Assembly: GCA_047633055.1 (NCBI GenBank)
Contig: JBLIEI010000014.1
Span: 1-64,000, forward strand
DNA: 64,000 nucleotides
Direction of reading: 5' to 3'
Source of the DNA: CALJFL01 sp047633055
GTDB lineage: Bacteria; Pseudomonadota; Gammaproteobacteria; Pseudomonadales; Halieaceae
A model generated the notes under the pieces. The model made no database searches, was not told the DNA's origin, and worked only from the letters and a program-made list of their open reading frames with translations. Below are positions 1-7,542 of the stretch, in pieces; the stretch's first letter is position 1; every line of letters begins with the position of its first letter. The position numbers and the translations under genes are program-made.

Positions 1-257
1 CTCTTCACATCCCTGCTCATAGCATCACTCACCAGGGCATGATCGGGGTCGCCCTCGTTATAAATGGCAGTCAGCACGGCCTTTATACAGTCCAGCTCAG
101 ACAATATCCCGACGACAGAGCCGTCCATGTCGGTCACTGTGATACCAGTCAACCTATTGTCGACAATAGTTTCGACTGCCTGCGCTAGATTAGTGTCTGG
201 ATGAATAGTCAGCGGCTTACGCCGCATGCAATCCTTTACTTTTGTCGGAGCCGACAT
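1..257 (-). CDS. CBS-domain protein, partial (3' end beyond window)
   Basis: The minus-strand reading frame starts at ATG 257-255, preceded by a good GGAGG ribosome site, and runs off the left edge, so only about 85 residues are seen. The translation begins MSAPTKVKDCMRRKPLTIHP and continues with an LAQAVETIVDN helix, a GITVTDMDGSVVGILSE strand and a second motif start (VSDAMSRDVK). This is the usual pattern of paired CBS domains, which bind adenine nucleotides and regulate partner proteins. It starts 2 bases after the icd stop codon, with its ribosome site inside the icd 3' end, so co-transcription with icd is likely. Partner and ligand are unknown. Confidence 0.8.
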   Translation of the reverse strand, partial: MSAPTKVKDCMRRKPLTIHPDTNLAQAVETIVDNRLTGITVTDMDGSVVGILSELDCIKAVLTAIYNEGDPDHALVSDAMSRDVK

Positions 258-259
258 GA

Positions 260-2485
260 TTAACCTCCAGCAAGTATGCCGTTGAGTGTCGCACTTGGGC
301 GCATCACCTTTTTGACGGTCTCGCGGCGAGCATGGTAGTAGCCATCCAGGGCAGCAGGTTCGCCCTGTACCGCGCTCAGTTCGGCAATAATTTTGTCCTC
401 GTTAGCCTCCATCACATCGGCCAACGATGCAAACTGAGCCGCCAGTTCGCTGTCTTCCGACTGCTCAGCTACAGCACGAGCCCAATACATGCCCAGATAA
501 AAATGGCTACCACGGTTATCCAACTCACCGGTTTTACGCGAAGGAGACTTGTTCAACTCCAACAGTTTCCCAGTAGCCTGATCAAGCGTTTTAGACAGTA
601 TCGCAGCTCGAGCGTTATCCTGTTTCCGCCCAAAGTCCTCCAGTGATATCGCAAGCGCCAGAAATTCTCCCAGCGAATCCCAGCGCAGGTGGTTTTCCTC
701 TTCGATCTGTTGCACATGCTTGGGCGCAGAACCGCCGGCACCCGTTTCATACATACCGCCGCCCTTGAGCATAGGCACAATGGACAGCATCTTGGCAGAC
801 GTTCCCAGCTCCATAATCGGAAACAGGTCGGTGAGATAGTCACGCAACACATTGCCCGTGACCGAAATAGTGTCCTGGCCGCGCAATTGGCGTTCCATCG
901 AGTAGCGAATTGCTTGATTGTAGGATTTAATCCGAATATCCAGTCCTTCGGTGTCGTGCTCCTTAAGGTAATGCTCAACTTTTTTGGCCAACTCCATATC
1001 GTGGGCGCGCTCGGGGTCCAGCCAGAAAATTGCAGGGGTATCGGACAATCTAGCGCGGGTCACGGCAAGCTTAACCCAATCTTTCACCGCCTCATCCTTG
1101 GTCTGACAGGCTCGCCAGATATCGCCCGCGTCGACCTCGTGCTCAGTCAGAACAGTACCGTCGCTAGTGATAATGCGCATGGTGCCCGCTTCAATAATTT
1201 CGAAGGTTTTATCATGAGAACCGTACTCCTCCGCTTTCTTCGCCATCAATCCCACGTTGGGCACTGTACCCATAGTCGTTGGATCAAAAGCACCATGCGT
1301 TTTACAGAAGTCGATCATCTCTTGATAGATACGCGCATAGGTACTCTCGGGCATCACTGCCTTGGTGTCTTTTTGCTTACCATCGGGGCCCCACATCTGA
1401 CCGGAATTTCGGATCATCGCCGGCATGGAGGCATCGACAATCACATCGCTGGGAACATGCAGATTGGAAATCCCCTTCACCGAATCCACCATGGCCAACT
1501 CCGGGCGGGTGGCATAACAGGCCTGAATATCTTCTTCGATCTCCTCCCGCTTGGATCGCGGTAATTCAGAAATTTTGTCATAGACACTGCCAAGGCCATC
1601 GTTGGGGTTGACACCGAGCTTGTCAAACAGCTTGCCGTGCTTCTCAAATACATCTTTGTAGAACACGGTAACCGCGTGACCAAACACAATGGGGTGAGAC
1701 ACCTTCATCATGGTGGCTTTGACATGGAGCGACCACATCACTCCGGTGCTTTTGGCATCCTCCAGAGACTCCTCGAAGAAGTCCCGCAGAGATTTGCAGC
1801 ACATAAACATGCCATCGATGACTTCTCCGGCCTGTAGATGCAGGGCTTTTTGCAGTTCAAGCGTGCCATCTTTCGATTCAAATTCTATACGCACCTCAGT
1901 GGGCACATCAACCGTCGCTGACTGTTCGCTAGAAAAGAAATCACCCCCGGCCATAAAGTCAGCATGGGTGCGCGATGCTTTACTCCATGCACCCATAGGA
2001 TGGGGAAACTTGCGAGCAAAGGCCTTAACCGCTGGAGGCGCACGCCGATCAGAATTGCCTTCGCGCAGGACCGGGTTTACGGCACTACCCAAAACTTTGC
2101 CGTATCGCTGTTGCGCGGCACGGTCCTCATCGGTTTGAGGATCTTCTGGAAAGTCGGGTATGGAATAGCCCTGAGACTGCAACTCGGCAATGCACGCTTT
2201 CAGCTGAGGGGGCGACGCGCTGATGTTTGGCAATTTGATAATATTAGCGTTCGGGTCCTGGGTTAGCTCGCCAAGAAAGGCCAAGCCATCAACCACCTGC
2301 TGCTCCGCGGTCAACTTGTCAGGAAAAGTAGAAAGAATACGGCCCGCAAGAGAGATATCGCTGAGTTTTACCTCGATGCCAGCTGCCGAAGTAAACTTTC
2401 TAACAATGGGTAGTAGGGAGCAAGTTGCCAGGGAAGGGGCTTCGTCCGTGAGGGTGTAATAAATAACCTGGGGGCCTTTGGTCAT
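260..2485 (-). CDS. icd: Monomeric NADP-dependent isocitrate dehydrogenase
   Basis: The 741-residue protein matches the length of the large monomeric isocitrate dehydrogenase family, which oxidises isocitrate to 2-oxoglutarate and CO2 with NADP in the TCA cycle. The whole frame reads as this family: the N-terminal start MTKGPQVIYYTLTDEAPSLA, the segment KLPNISASPPQLKACIAELQ, SHPIVFGHAVTVFYKDVFEKH, and GTVPNVGLMAKKAEEYGSHD. It is unrelated to the dimeric Icd of E. coli. ATG 2485 has an AAGGA site just upstream. A TATAAT promoter lies about 40 bases upstream. The CBS gene follows directly. Confidence 0.96.
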   Translation of the reverse strand: MTKGPQVIYYTLTDEAPSLATCSLLPIVRKFTSAAGIEVKLSDISLAGRILSTFPDKLTAEQQVVDGLAFLGELTQDPNANIIKLPNISASPPQLKACIAELQSQGYSIPDFPEDPQTDEDRAAQQRYGKVLGSAVNPVLREGNSDRRAPPAVKAFARKFPHPMGAWSKASRTHADFMAGGDFFSSEQSATVDVPTEVRIEFESKDGTLELQKALHLQAGEVIDGMFMCCKSLRDFFEESLEDAKSTGVMWSLHVKATMMKVSHPIVFGHAVTVFYKDVFEKHGKLFDKLGVNPNDGLGSVYDKISELPRSKREEIEEDIQACYATRPELAMVDSVKGISNLHVPSDVIVDASMPAMIRNSGQMWGPDGKQKDTKAVMPESTYARIYQEMIDFCKTHGAFDPTTMGTVPNVGLMAKKAEEYGSHDKTFEIIEAGTMRIITSDGTVLTEHEVDAGDIWRACQTKDEAVKDWVKLAVTRARLSDTPAIFWLDPERAHDMELAKKVEHYLKEHDTEGLDIRIKSYNQAIRYSMERQLRGQDTISVTGNVLRDYLTDLFPIMELGTSAKMLSIVPMLKGGGMYETGAGGSAPKHVQQIEEENHLRWDSLGEFLALAISLEDFGRKQDNARAAILSKTLDQATGKLLELNKSPSRKTGELDNRGSHFYLGMYWARAVAEQSEDSELAAQFASLADVMEANEDKIIAELSAVQGEPAALDGYYHARRETVKKVMRPSATLNGILAGG

Positions 2486-2521
2486 CGGGATCCTTATCGT
2501 GTCTCGTTACATAGGGCGCGG

Positions 2522-2550
2522 ATTATAACCCAGACCGTATGCGCCATAAA
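2522..2550 (-). promoter_or_regulatory. Candidate sigma-70 promoter of icd
   Basis: On the minus strand a perfect TATAAT (2527-2522) lies 17 bases from a weak -35 TTTATG (2550-2545). It is 37 bases upstream of the icd start. The -10 is consensus and the spacing ideal; the -35 is poor. Confidence 0.55.
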
Positions 2551-2640
2551 CAGATTTGCGTTGCTAGTTGACTTACTCACCTGGTACAACTTACTGTCTG
2601 AGCCAAACATCTGTTCAATCAGTTTATTGGAGAACAAACT

Positions 2641-3234
2641 GTGGCACAAACTCACGACCATGAGGTGGTGTCGGTTTACCCTTTTTCTGAGGGCGAAGTC
2701 GACGCATTAATGAACAATGCCAATGAAGCTGTCCTTATGTGGGCAACAAAAGATGGCTGGCCGGTAGGTGTCACTCACGCTTTTCTGTGGAGAGATGGGA
2801 AGGTATGGCTAACCTTTGCCAGCCATCGACATCGTGCCGCGGCGATTCGCCGTGACAATCGAGTTTCGGTTGCCGTTAGCTCCGTATCCTACCCGGCGGG
2901 TACAGACGAGAACCTTCCCCACGGTGGTATTACATTTAAAGGCCTAGGTGAATTCTTCGATGATGATGAGACTAAGGCTTGGTTTTACCGCGCCTTGGCC
3001 AAGCGGGTGGGCGCGGGCGACGCGGGAGTTGAGGAAAATTTCTACCAGATTCTGGACTCTCCTCTGCGTACCATTCTGGCCGTGACACCGGTAAAACGGA
3101 TTATGTATAACTCGAATTTGGCGAACCAACATATCGCCGGAACCGTCAACGAGGAAGACCTGGGGGGCCGCCTGAGCAGCGATTCCCAAAGAATGAATAT
3201 CGAACGTGAAAATCGTGGACTGAAGCCACGCTAG
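2641..3234 (+). CDS. Pyridoxamine 5'-phosphate oxidase-family protein
   Basis: This 197-residue protein has the split-barrel flavin-binding fold pattern of the PNPOx-like family: NANEAVLMWATKDGWPVGV, then VWLTFASHRHRAAAIRRDNR and VSVAVSSVSYPAG, matching the first strands and the phosphate-binding region. Such proteins bind FMN or F420 and reduce or oxidise small molecules; the substrate cannot be told. The start is GTG 2641 with GGAG 10 bases upstream; the nearby ATG is out of frame. It diverges from icd. Family assignment is fairly sure, function is not. Confidence 0.7.
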   Translation: MAQTHDHEVVSVYPFSEGEVDALMNNANEAVLMWATKDGWPVGVTHAFLWRDGKVWLTFASHRHRAAAIRRDNRVSVAVSSVSYPAGTDENLPHGGITFKGLGEFFDDDETKAWFYRALAKRVGAGDAGVEENFYQILDSPLRTILAVTPVKRIMYNSNLANQHIAGTVNEEDLGGRLSSDSQRMNIERENRGLKPR

Positions 3235-3251
3235 TATGGAATAAAGAAGTG

Positions 3252-3705
3252 GTGAGCAGTAGCGTCAATAAAAAAACCCGCGATAAACGGTACGATCGCA
3301 CCTAGATTCGAATCCGTTAAAGTGCTATTTCACGGCAATATGCAAACCATAGCGAAGGAAAATGTGCAGCTATGCGGCTATCATAGAGGCAAAAAAGTTG
3401 TCGATCTCTGGGCCTCAAACACCGAGGACGCCCGTTTCAGCGCTGATTCCCGGGTCAACGTTTTTAGTAGCGGAAAAAGTCTCGAAGCCGTCGCAGTGGC
3501 AACGCTGGTTGGATAAGGCCGACTCAAATACGAGGCCAAGATTTCTGACTATTGGCCGGATTTCTCAGCTCATGGCAAGGACCAAATAAGCGTAGCTCAA
3601 CTGATGCGTCATGAAGCCGGCCTGGCAAACTTTGACACTTATCTGGATATTGGTTTCGCTTTCGTACCCAATTCACTATACGCGTTAAACTTTTTCAACG
3701 AGTGA
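3252..3705 (+). pseudogene. Decayed serine hydrolase (beta-lactamase/EstB-like), N-terminal part
   Basis: Read across breaks, this region encodes the N-terminal part of a class C beta-lactamase-related serine hydrolase. Visible pieces are GTIAPRFESVKVLF, KKVVDLWAS, the SxxK catalytic motif in FSSGKSLEAVAVATLV, and VAQLMRHEAGLANFD. A possible GTG start at 3252 is out of frame with the body (frame change near 3288). There is an in-frame TAA at 3514-3516 and a final TGA at 3703-3705. The C-terminal half of the family, with the Y-x-N and later motifs, is missing. No complete product can be made; it is a relic. Confidence 0.75.
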
Positions 3706-3797
3706 GGAAAGGTATTTCAAGCAGAAGTCATGCGATGCGCCGAGTCACAGAATTATACTGAGGCCACGGACTGATCATAAGCATAGATGGCAAAAAA

Positions 3798-6527
3798 TCA
3801 GGGGCCATCCAGCGCGAGGCGTCGACCACTATCAGGTGTTACGCAGGATGCGGTAATGACATTACCTTCGCTACGAGCCAGAGCAAGCAGTTGATCGCTA
3901 CTACGCTGATTACCGTCTGTGTCCAGATAGAGCCCTGGCGGCTGCAACATGGCTGAGTAACGTAGACCGTCAAGTTGACCCCGCACTATCAGATCACATT
4001 CAGGACGCGGAGAATCCACTTGCGCTCTCTGTTCCAGCAGCGCCAGACGCTCCAAAGCCTGCTGGCTACTCACACTACTCACTGTCACCTGCTGGCCCAC
4101 GATAGGCGCAAAGTTACTATCAGCCGCCATCACAAAGCGCACAATGTCTTGCTGATTGGAGACCACCGGTTCTGGGAAGTTAAAGGTAGGCGAGTCGAAA
4201 AAATCAAACAGTGATGCGATGGCGCCATCGTGCAAATACCCAAATCCTTTGATCTGATCGCCCTGATGACCCCCGTTATTCAAACGTCCGGAACTGCCAA
4301 ACATACCTACTTTGGCATACGCATTGCGAATGTGGGGCACTTTGAAGTTCTCACTGACGCCCTCGCCTTCAAAGCTCATCAACCCAGATGTACCAAATTG
4401 ATTCTGCAACGGATTAAGCGTATGGCAGTCGTTGCAGCTGCCAATGCCCGTAATATTCCCCACGTTAAAATAGATATCTTCGCCATTCGCCTGCTCAGGG
4501 CTCAGCCTATTGTTCAGATTTCGTACGGGATTTGGCGGCGGCACGATTGCGAGGGAAAAATCTGTGAACGCCTGCATCTGCTCACTACTCAATTCTTCTT
4601 CTCTGCCCACCAATCCCACAAACGCCGGATTAAACTCCTTGAAGGACGCAGCTTCAATACTTTCCAATTCACCCTTCACCACCGCCGGGTTCTGCCCAGC
4701 ACGATCTCCCCGCCAATGCTGAGGGCCACTATCGGCAATTCCGCGCAGAGTCTGCGTGGTCATGGGACCTTTCATCGGGTGAAAGGCAAAGGTGGTTTTC
4801 GGACTGGTGGCAACATATTCATTGGCGTTGGTTTGCGCTGATCCCTCAGGGTTACCCAAGTCCCAGGCCAGCTGATCCATATCACCAAAAATGTGGCAGC
4901 TTGAGCAGGCACTGGTGCCATTGGCAGAACTGAGCGTAGCGTCATAAAGAAACGGTCGTCCGGCAATAATCACCTCAGACTCCGGAGTAAATAGTAGCCG
5001 GTGATCGATCATCTGCCCATTACTGGTGTCCCACAGCGATAACGCATTGTCGAAGCGGGTGTAAACCATAAGGCGACTGCCATCAGCCGATAACATAAGG
5101 CCGGAAGGCCCCCCGCCGGGCAAATTTATATGCAAGCTCGCATTCGGCACGTAGTTGTCATTGTGCAGTTCATTAGTGGCAATAGCCGCAACTTTGGCAG
5201 AACCATAAGCTGCAAGATACAGCGTCTCACCGTCGGGGCTAATGACCATATTCACTGGCTGACTTAGGCTGCGCGATACTTCCTGCGCACTGTAGGAGCT
5301 GCCCTCAGGTACATCAAAATCAATGTGGGGGTTCAGGTGATTAATCGTCAACTGATTGCCAGCCAACACCGTGATACGACTCTCAGCAATATGCCCACGA
5401 ACGGTGGTTGCGCCCTCTCCCGGCCCTTCAAATCGAATATGGTTCAGGGCCTCGAGATTGCTGACGTATACCTGTTCACTTACCGGGTTCACCGCCATAT
5501 TGAACAGGGTGGAGCCAACGCCACTAATATGCTCGATCTGAGCGGGAGTTTCAGCCATCGCGTCTATCAGAAACAGGTCTGAATCGGGAAGATCCAAACG
5601 TATGCCGCTGGCCCAATCCGTTCCATCCTCATCCAACCAGGCGGCTCCCGATTTCTTCACGATCAATCCCGTGTCAGGTGCACGCAGGCCGTCGATGTTG
5701 ATAAGCGGTGCCGGTTTGGCCCCTTGCACTACATCAATGGCAACGGTTGTAGTTTGGTTGCCCGACATAAAGGCGCTGGCATACACGGTGGTGCCATCGG
5801 GGCTTACTGCCAAAGCGCGAGGCGTATCAGCAAACAGATTAATAATCGCCAGCGGCCCACCGTTCAAAGACTGGTCGACAGCACTGGCGTCATATACCCA
5901 GACATCAGCGCGACCGAGTCCAGCGGTGAGCAGGTCATCAACCTTGAACCCGGGGTGATTCTGGCCTCGATAACTCGCGGTGATAAAAGCACGCCCGCGT
6001 TCCGGACCGGCAAAGACAATATCGCGCGGTTCGTCACCGACTTGCAGTGTCTGACGGACAGTGGGCGTACCCTGCAAATCGACAATACTGACAGAGTCAC
6101 TCAGTTGATTGACCACCCAGGCTTCGTTGTCATTTAACAATGCCACAGCCACGGGTTCCATGCCGACCATCACGCTGGATTCAAAGACAAAACCCTCGTC
6201 ATTGAGCTGATAAATTTCCAGGCAATTAGCCGGCATATTGATCACCACAAGGCGGCTACCGTCACTTGACAATGCCAGCGGGCGGACAGCGGAACTTTCG
6301 AACAAGGCGTAACTGCCTGGTGCTTCGTCAGCGGTTACGGATGCGCCACCGGAGCCGCAGGAAAAAGCATTCGCCGCAGACTCAAGCGGCGGATTGGTGG
6401 GTGGCTCCGGTGGCGATACCGTGGGATCAATGGGCGTGGGCACCGGGGTAGAAGATGATCCACCGCCACCACAAGCTAACAGTAGGGGGGTGATCAATAT
6501 GCAAAGAAAAATAATAGCCAGCTTCAT
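3798..6527 (-). CDS. Lipoprotein with YncE-like beta-propeller and diheme cytochrome-peroxidase-like domain
   Basis: I place the start at ATG 6527 (MKLAIIFLCILITPLLLACGG), which gives a lipoprotein signal peptide with an LLLAC lipobox. The longer frame upstream lacks one. About 909 residues follow. The N-terminal half is a beta-propeller with repeated blades (AVALLNDNEAWVVNQLSDSV, ALAVSPDGTTVYASAF, VNMVISPDGETLYLAAYG). The C-terminal half is MauG/CcpA-like with two heme c sites, CSSCH and CNDCH, and the segment QTLRGIADSGPQHWRGDRAG. The likely role is periplasmic electron transfer or protein oxidation anchored at a membrane. The substrate is unknown. The gene stands alone. Confidence 0.82.
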   Translation of the reverse strand: MKLAIIFLCILITPLLLACGGGGSSSTPVPTPIDPTVSPPEPPTNPPLESAANAFSCGSGGASVTADEAPGSYALFESSAVRPLALSSDGSRLVVINMPANCLEIYQLNDEGFVFESSVMVGMEPVAVALLNDNEAWVVNQLSDSVSIVDLQGTPTVRQTLQVGDEPRDIVFAGPERGRAFITASYRGQNHPGFKVDDLLTAGLGRADVWVYDASAVDQSLNGGPLAIINLFADTPRALAVSPDGTTVYASAFMSGNQTTTVAIDVVQGAKPAPLINIDGLRAPDTGLIVKKSGAAWLDEDGTDWASGIRLDLPDSDLFLIDAMAETPAQIEHISGVGSTLFNMAVNPVSEQVYVSNLEALNHIRFEGPGEGATTVRGHIAESRITVLAGNQLTINHLNPHIDFDVPEGSSYSAQEVSRSLSQPVNMVISPDGETLYLAAYGSAKVAAIATNELHNDNYVPNASLHINLPGGGPSGLMLSADGSRLMVYTRFDNALSLWDTSNGQMIDHRLLFTPESEVIIAGRPFLYDATLSSANGTSACSSCHIFGDMDQLAWDLGNPEGSAQTNANEYVATSPKTTFAFHPMKGPMTTQTLRGIADSGPQHWRGDRAGQNPAVVKGELESIEAASFKEFNPAFVGLVGREEELSSEQMQAFTDFSLAIVPPPNPVRNLNNRLSPEQANGEDIYFNVGNITGIGSCNDCHTLNPLQNQFGTSGLMSFEGEGVSENFKVPHIRNAYAKVGMFGSSGRLNNGGHQGDQIKGFGYLHDGAIASLFDFFDSPTFNFPEPVVSNQQDIVRFVMAADSNFAPIVGQQVTVSSVSSQQALERLALLEQRAQVDSPRPECDLIVRGQLDGLRYSAMLQPPGLYLDTDGNQRSSDQLLALARSEGNVITASCVTPDSGRRLALDGP

Positions 6528-6706
6528 GGGCGCTATTTCCTTTTCGAAAAACATCGAGATTGAGCTGTGTGGATGCATCCCCGCCAACACGTGTAATAGT
6601 TATCATGAACGTTCTGGGGTGAATGGAGCACACGCGCTTTCAGTGACTGATACGCCGATGAAAGCATAAGTCCTGAAGACCCAAGAAGCTACCCCATGTA
6701 AGGTGC

Positions 6707-6735
6707 GAAAAAGCCACTCGAGGGTGGCATTTTTA
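6707..6735 (-). terminator. Rho-independent terminator of tRNA-Pro
   Basis: On the minus strand the hairpin GCCAC-cctcga-GTGGC is followed by TTTTT, just downstream of the tRNA 3' end. Confidence 0.75.
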
Positions 6736-6742
6736 TGTAATT

Positions 6743-6821
<79 letters not shown>

Positions 6822-6854
6822 ATTCACAGGCTACTACTAACGCTGCGAGGCGGC

Positions 6855-6882
6855 ATTATACTCAATACCGCAGGTGATACAA
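6855..6882 (-). promoter_or_regulatory. Promoter of tRNA-Pro
   Basis: On the minus strand TTGTAT (6882-6877) and TATAAT (6860-6855) are 16 bases apart, about 35 bases before the tRNA 5' end. They sit directly after the stop codon of the MerR-like gene. Confidence 0.65.
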
Positions 6883-6885
6883 AGG

Positions 6886-7248
6886 CTATTTGGCGGGTGA
6901 AAGAACCTTGAGAACGTCTTCGAGTTCCTTAATAGTTTCCTGAATTATCACCTGCATAGCCACCGGCTTTGAAGGGCCATCTTCGTCAGTCATACGCTGG
7001 CGAGCGCCTCCAATAGTGTAGCCCTGATCGTAGAGAAGGCTGCGGATTTCTCGGATAGTAAGCACGTCATCGCGTTGATAATAGCGTCGATTGCCACGGC
7101 GCTTCACTGGCTTCAGTTGCGGGAACTCTTGCTCCCAATAGCGCAGGACGTGCGGTTTTACTGCGCACAGCTCGCTGACTTCGCCGATCGTGAAATAGCG
7201 TTTGCCCGGAATTGCCGGCAATTCATTGTTGTGGCTCGGTTCCAACAT
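6886..7248 (-). CDS. MerR-family transcriptional regulator
   Basis: The 120-residue protein has the MerR winged helix-turn-helix at about residues 18-85: KRYFTIGEVSELCAVKPHVL, then RYWEQEFPQLKPVKRRGNRR. This variant with the WEQEFPQL stretch is regularly found next to ihfA in gammaproteobacteria. The C-terminal part is short and holds no obvious metal-binding cysteines. Its start lies inside the end of ihfA (26-base overlap), so the two are translated from one message. Target genes are unknown. Confidence 0.88.
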   Translation of the reverse strand: MLEPSHNNELPAIPGKRYFTIGEVSELCAVKPHVLRYWEQEFPQLKPVKRRGNRRYYQRDDVLTIREIRSLLYDQGYTIGGARQRMTDEDGPSKPVAMQVIIQETIKELEDVLKVLSPAK

Positions 7249-7531
7249 ATTCTTCTACTCGTGCCTTAAGCTTTTGACCGGGGCGAAACGTCACTACCCG
7301 GCGGGCTGAAATAGGTATCTCTTCGCCGGTCTTGGGGTTGCGACCGGGACGCTGACTTTTATCGCGCAAATCAAAATTGCCAAATCCAGACAATTTTACC
7401 TGCTCATTACCCTCAAGGCTGGCTCGAATTTCTTCGAAAAACAACTCCACAATCTCTTTCGCTTCCCGTTTGTTGAGACCAAGCTCTTCAAACAGACGTT
7501 CAGCCATTTCAGATTTTGTCAGGGCGGTCAT
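7223..7531 (-). CDS. ihfA: Integration host factor subunit alpha
   Basis: This HU/IHF-family protein of 102 residues reads MTALTKSEMAERLFEELGLN at the start and carries the DNA-binding arm signature GRNPKTGEEIPISARRVVTF. With IhfB (encoded near 48 kb) it forms the sequence-specific DNA-bending heterodimer used in recombination, replication and transcription. The ribosome site GAGGATA lies between pheT and ihfA (11-base gap). The place after pheT is the standard one. The host IHF may also serve the tRNA-Asn integrase described below. Confidence 0.97.
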   Translation of the reverse strand: MTALTKSEMAERLFEELGLNKREAKEIVELFFEEIRASLEGNEQVKLSGFGNFDLRDKSQRPGRNPKTGEEIPISARRVVTFRPGQKLKARVEEYVGTEPQQ

Positions 7532-7542
7532 TATCCTCGTAC

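Noticed and set aside
689..1564. Long plus-strand frame of 291 codons
   Set aside because: It is antisense to icd, whose reading is certain. The product is rich in His/Arg/Gly without any family pattern, the typical shadow of a coding strand.
4230..4841. Plus-strand frame of 203 codons
   Set aside because: Antisense shadow of the diheme/propeller gene; no family pattern and no ribosome site.
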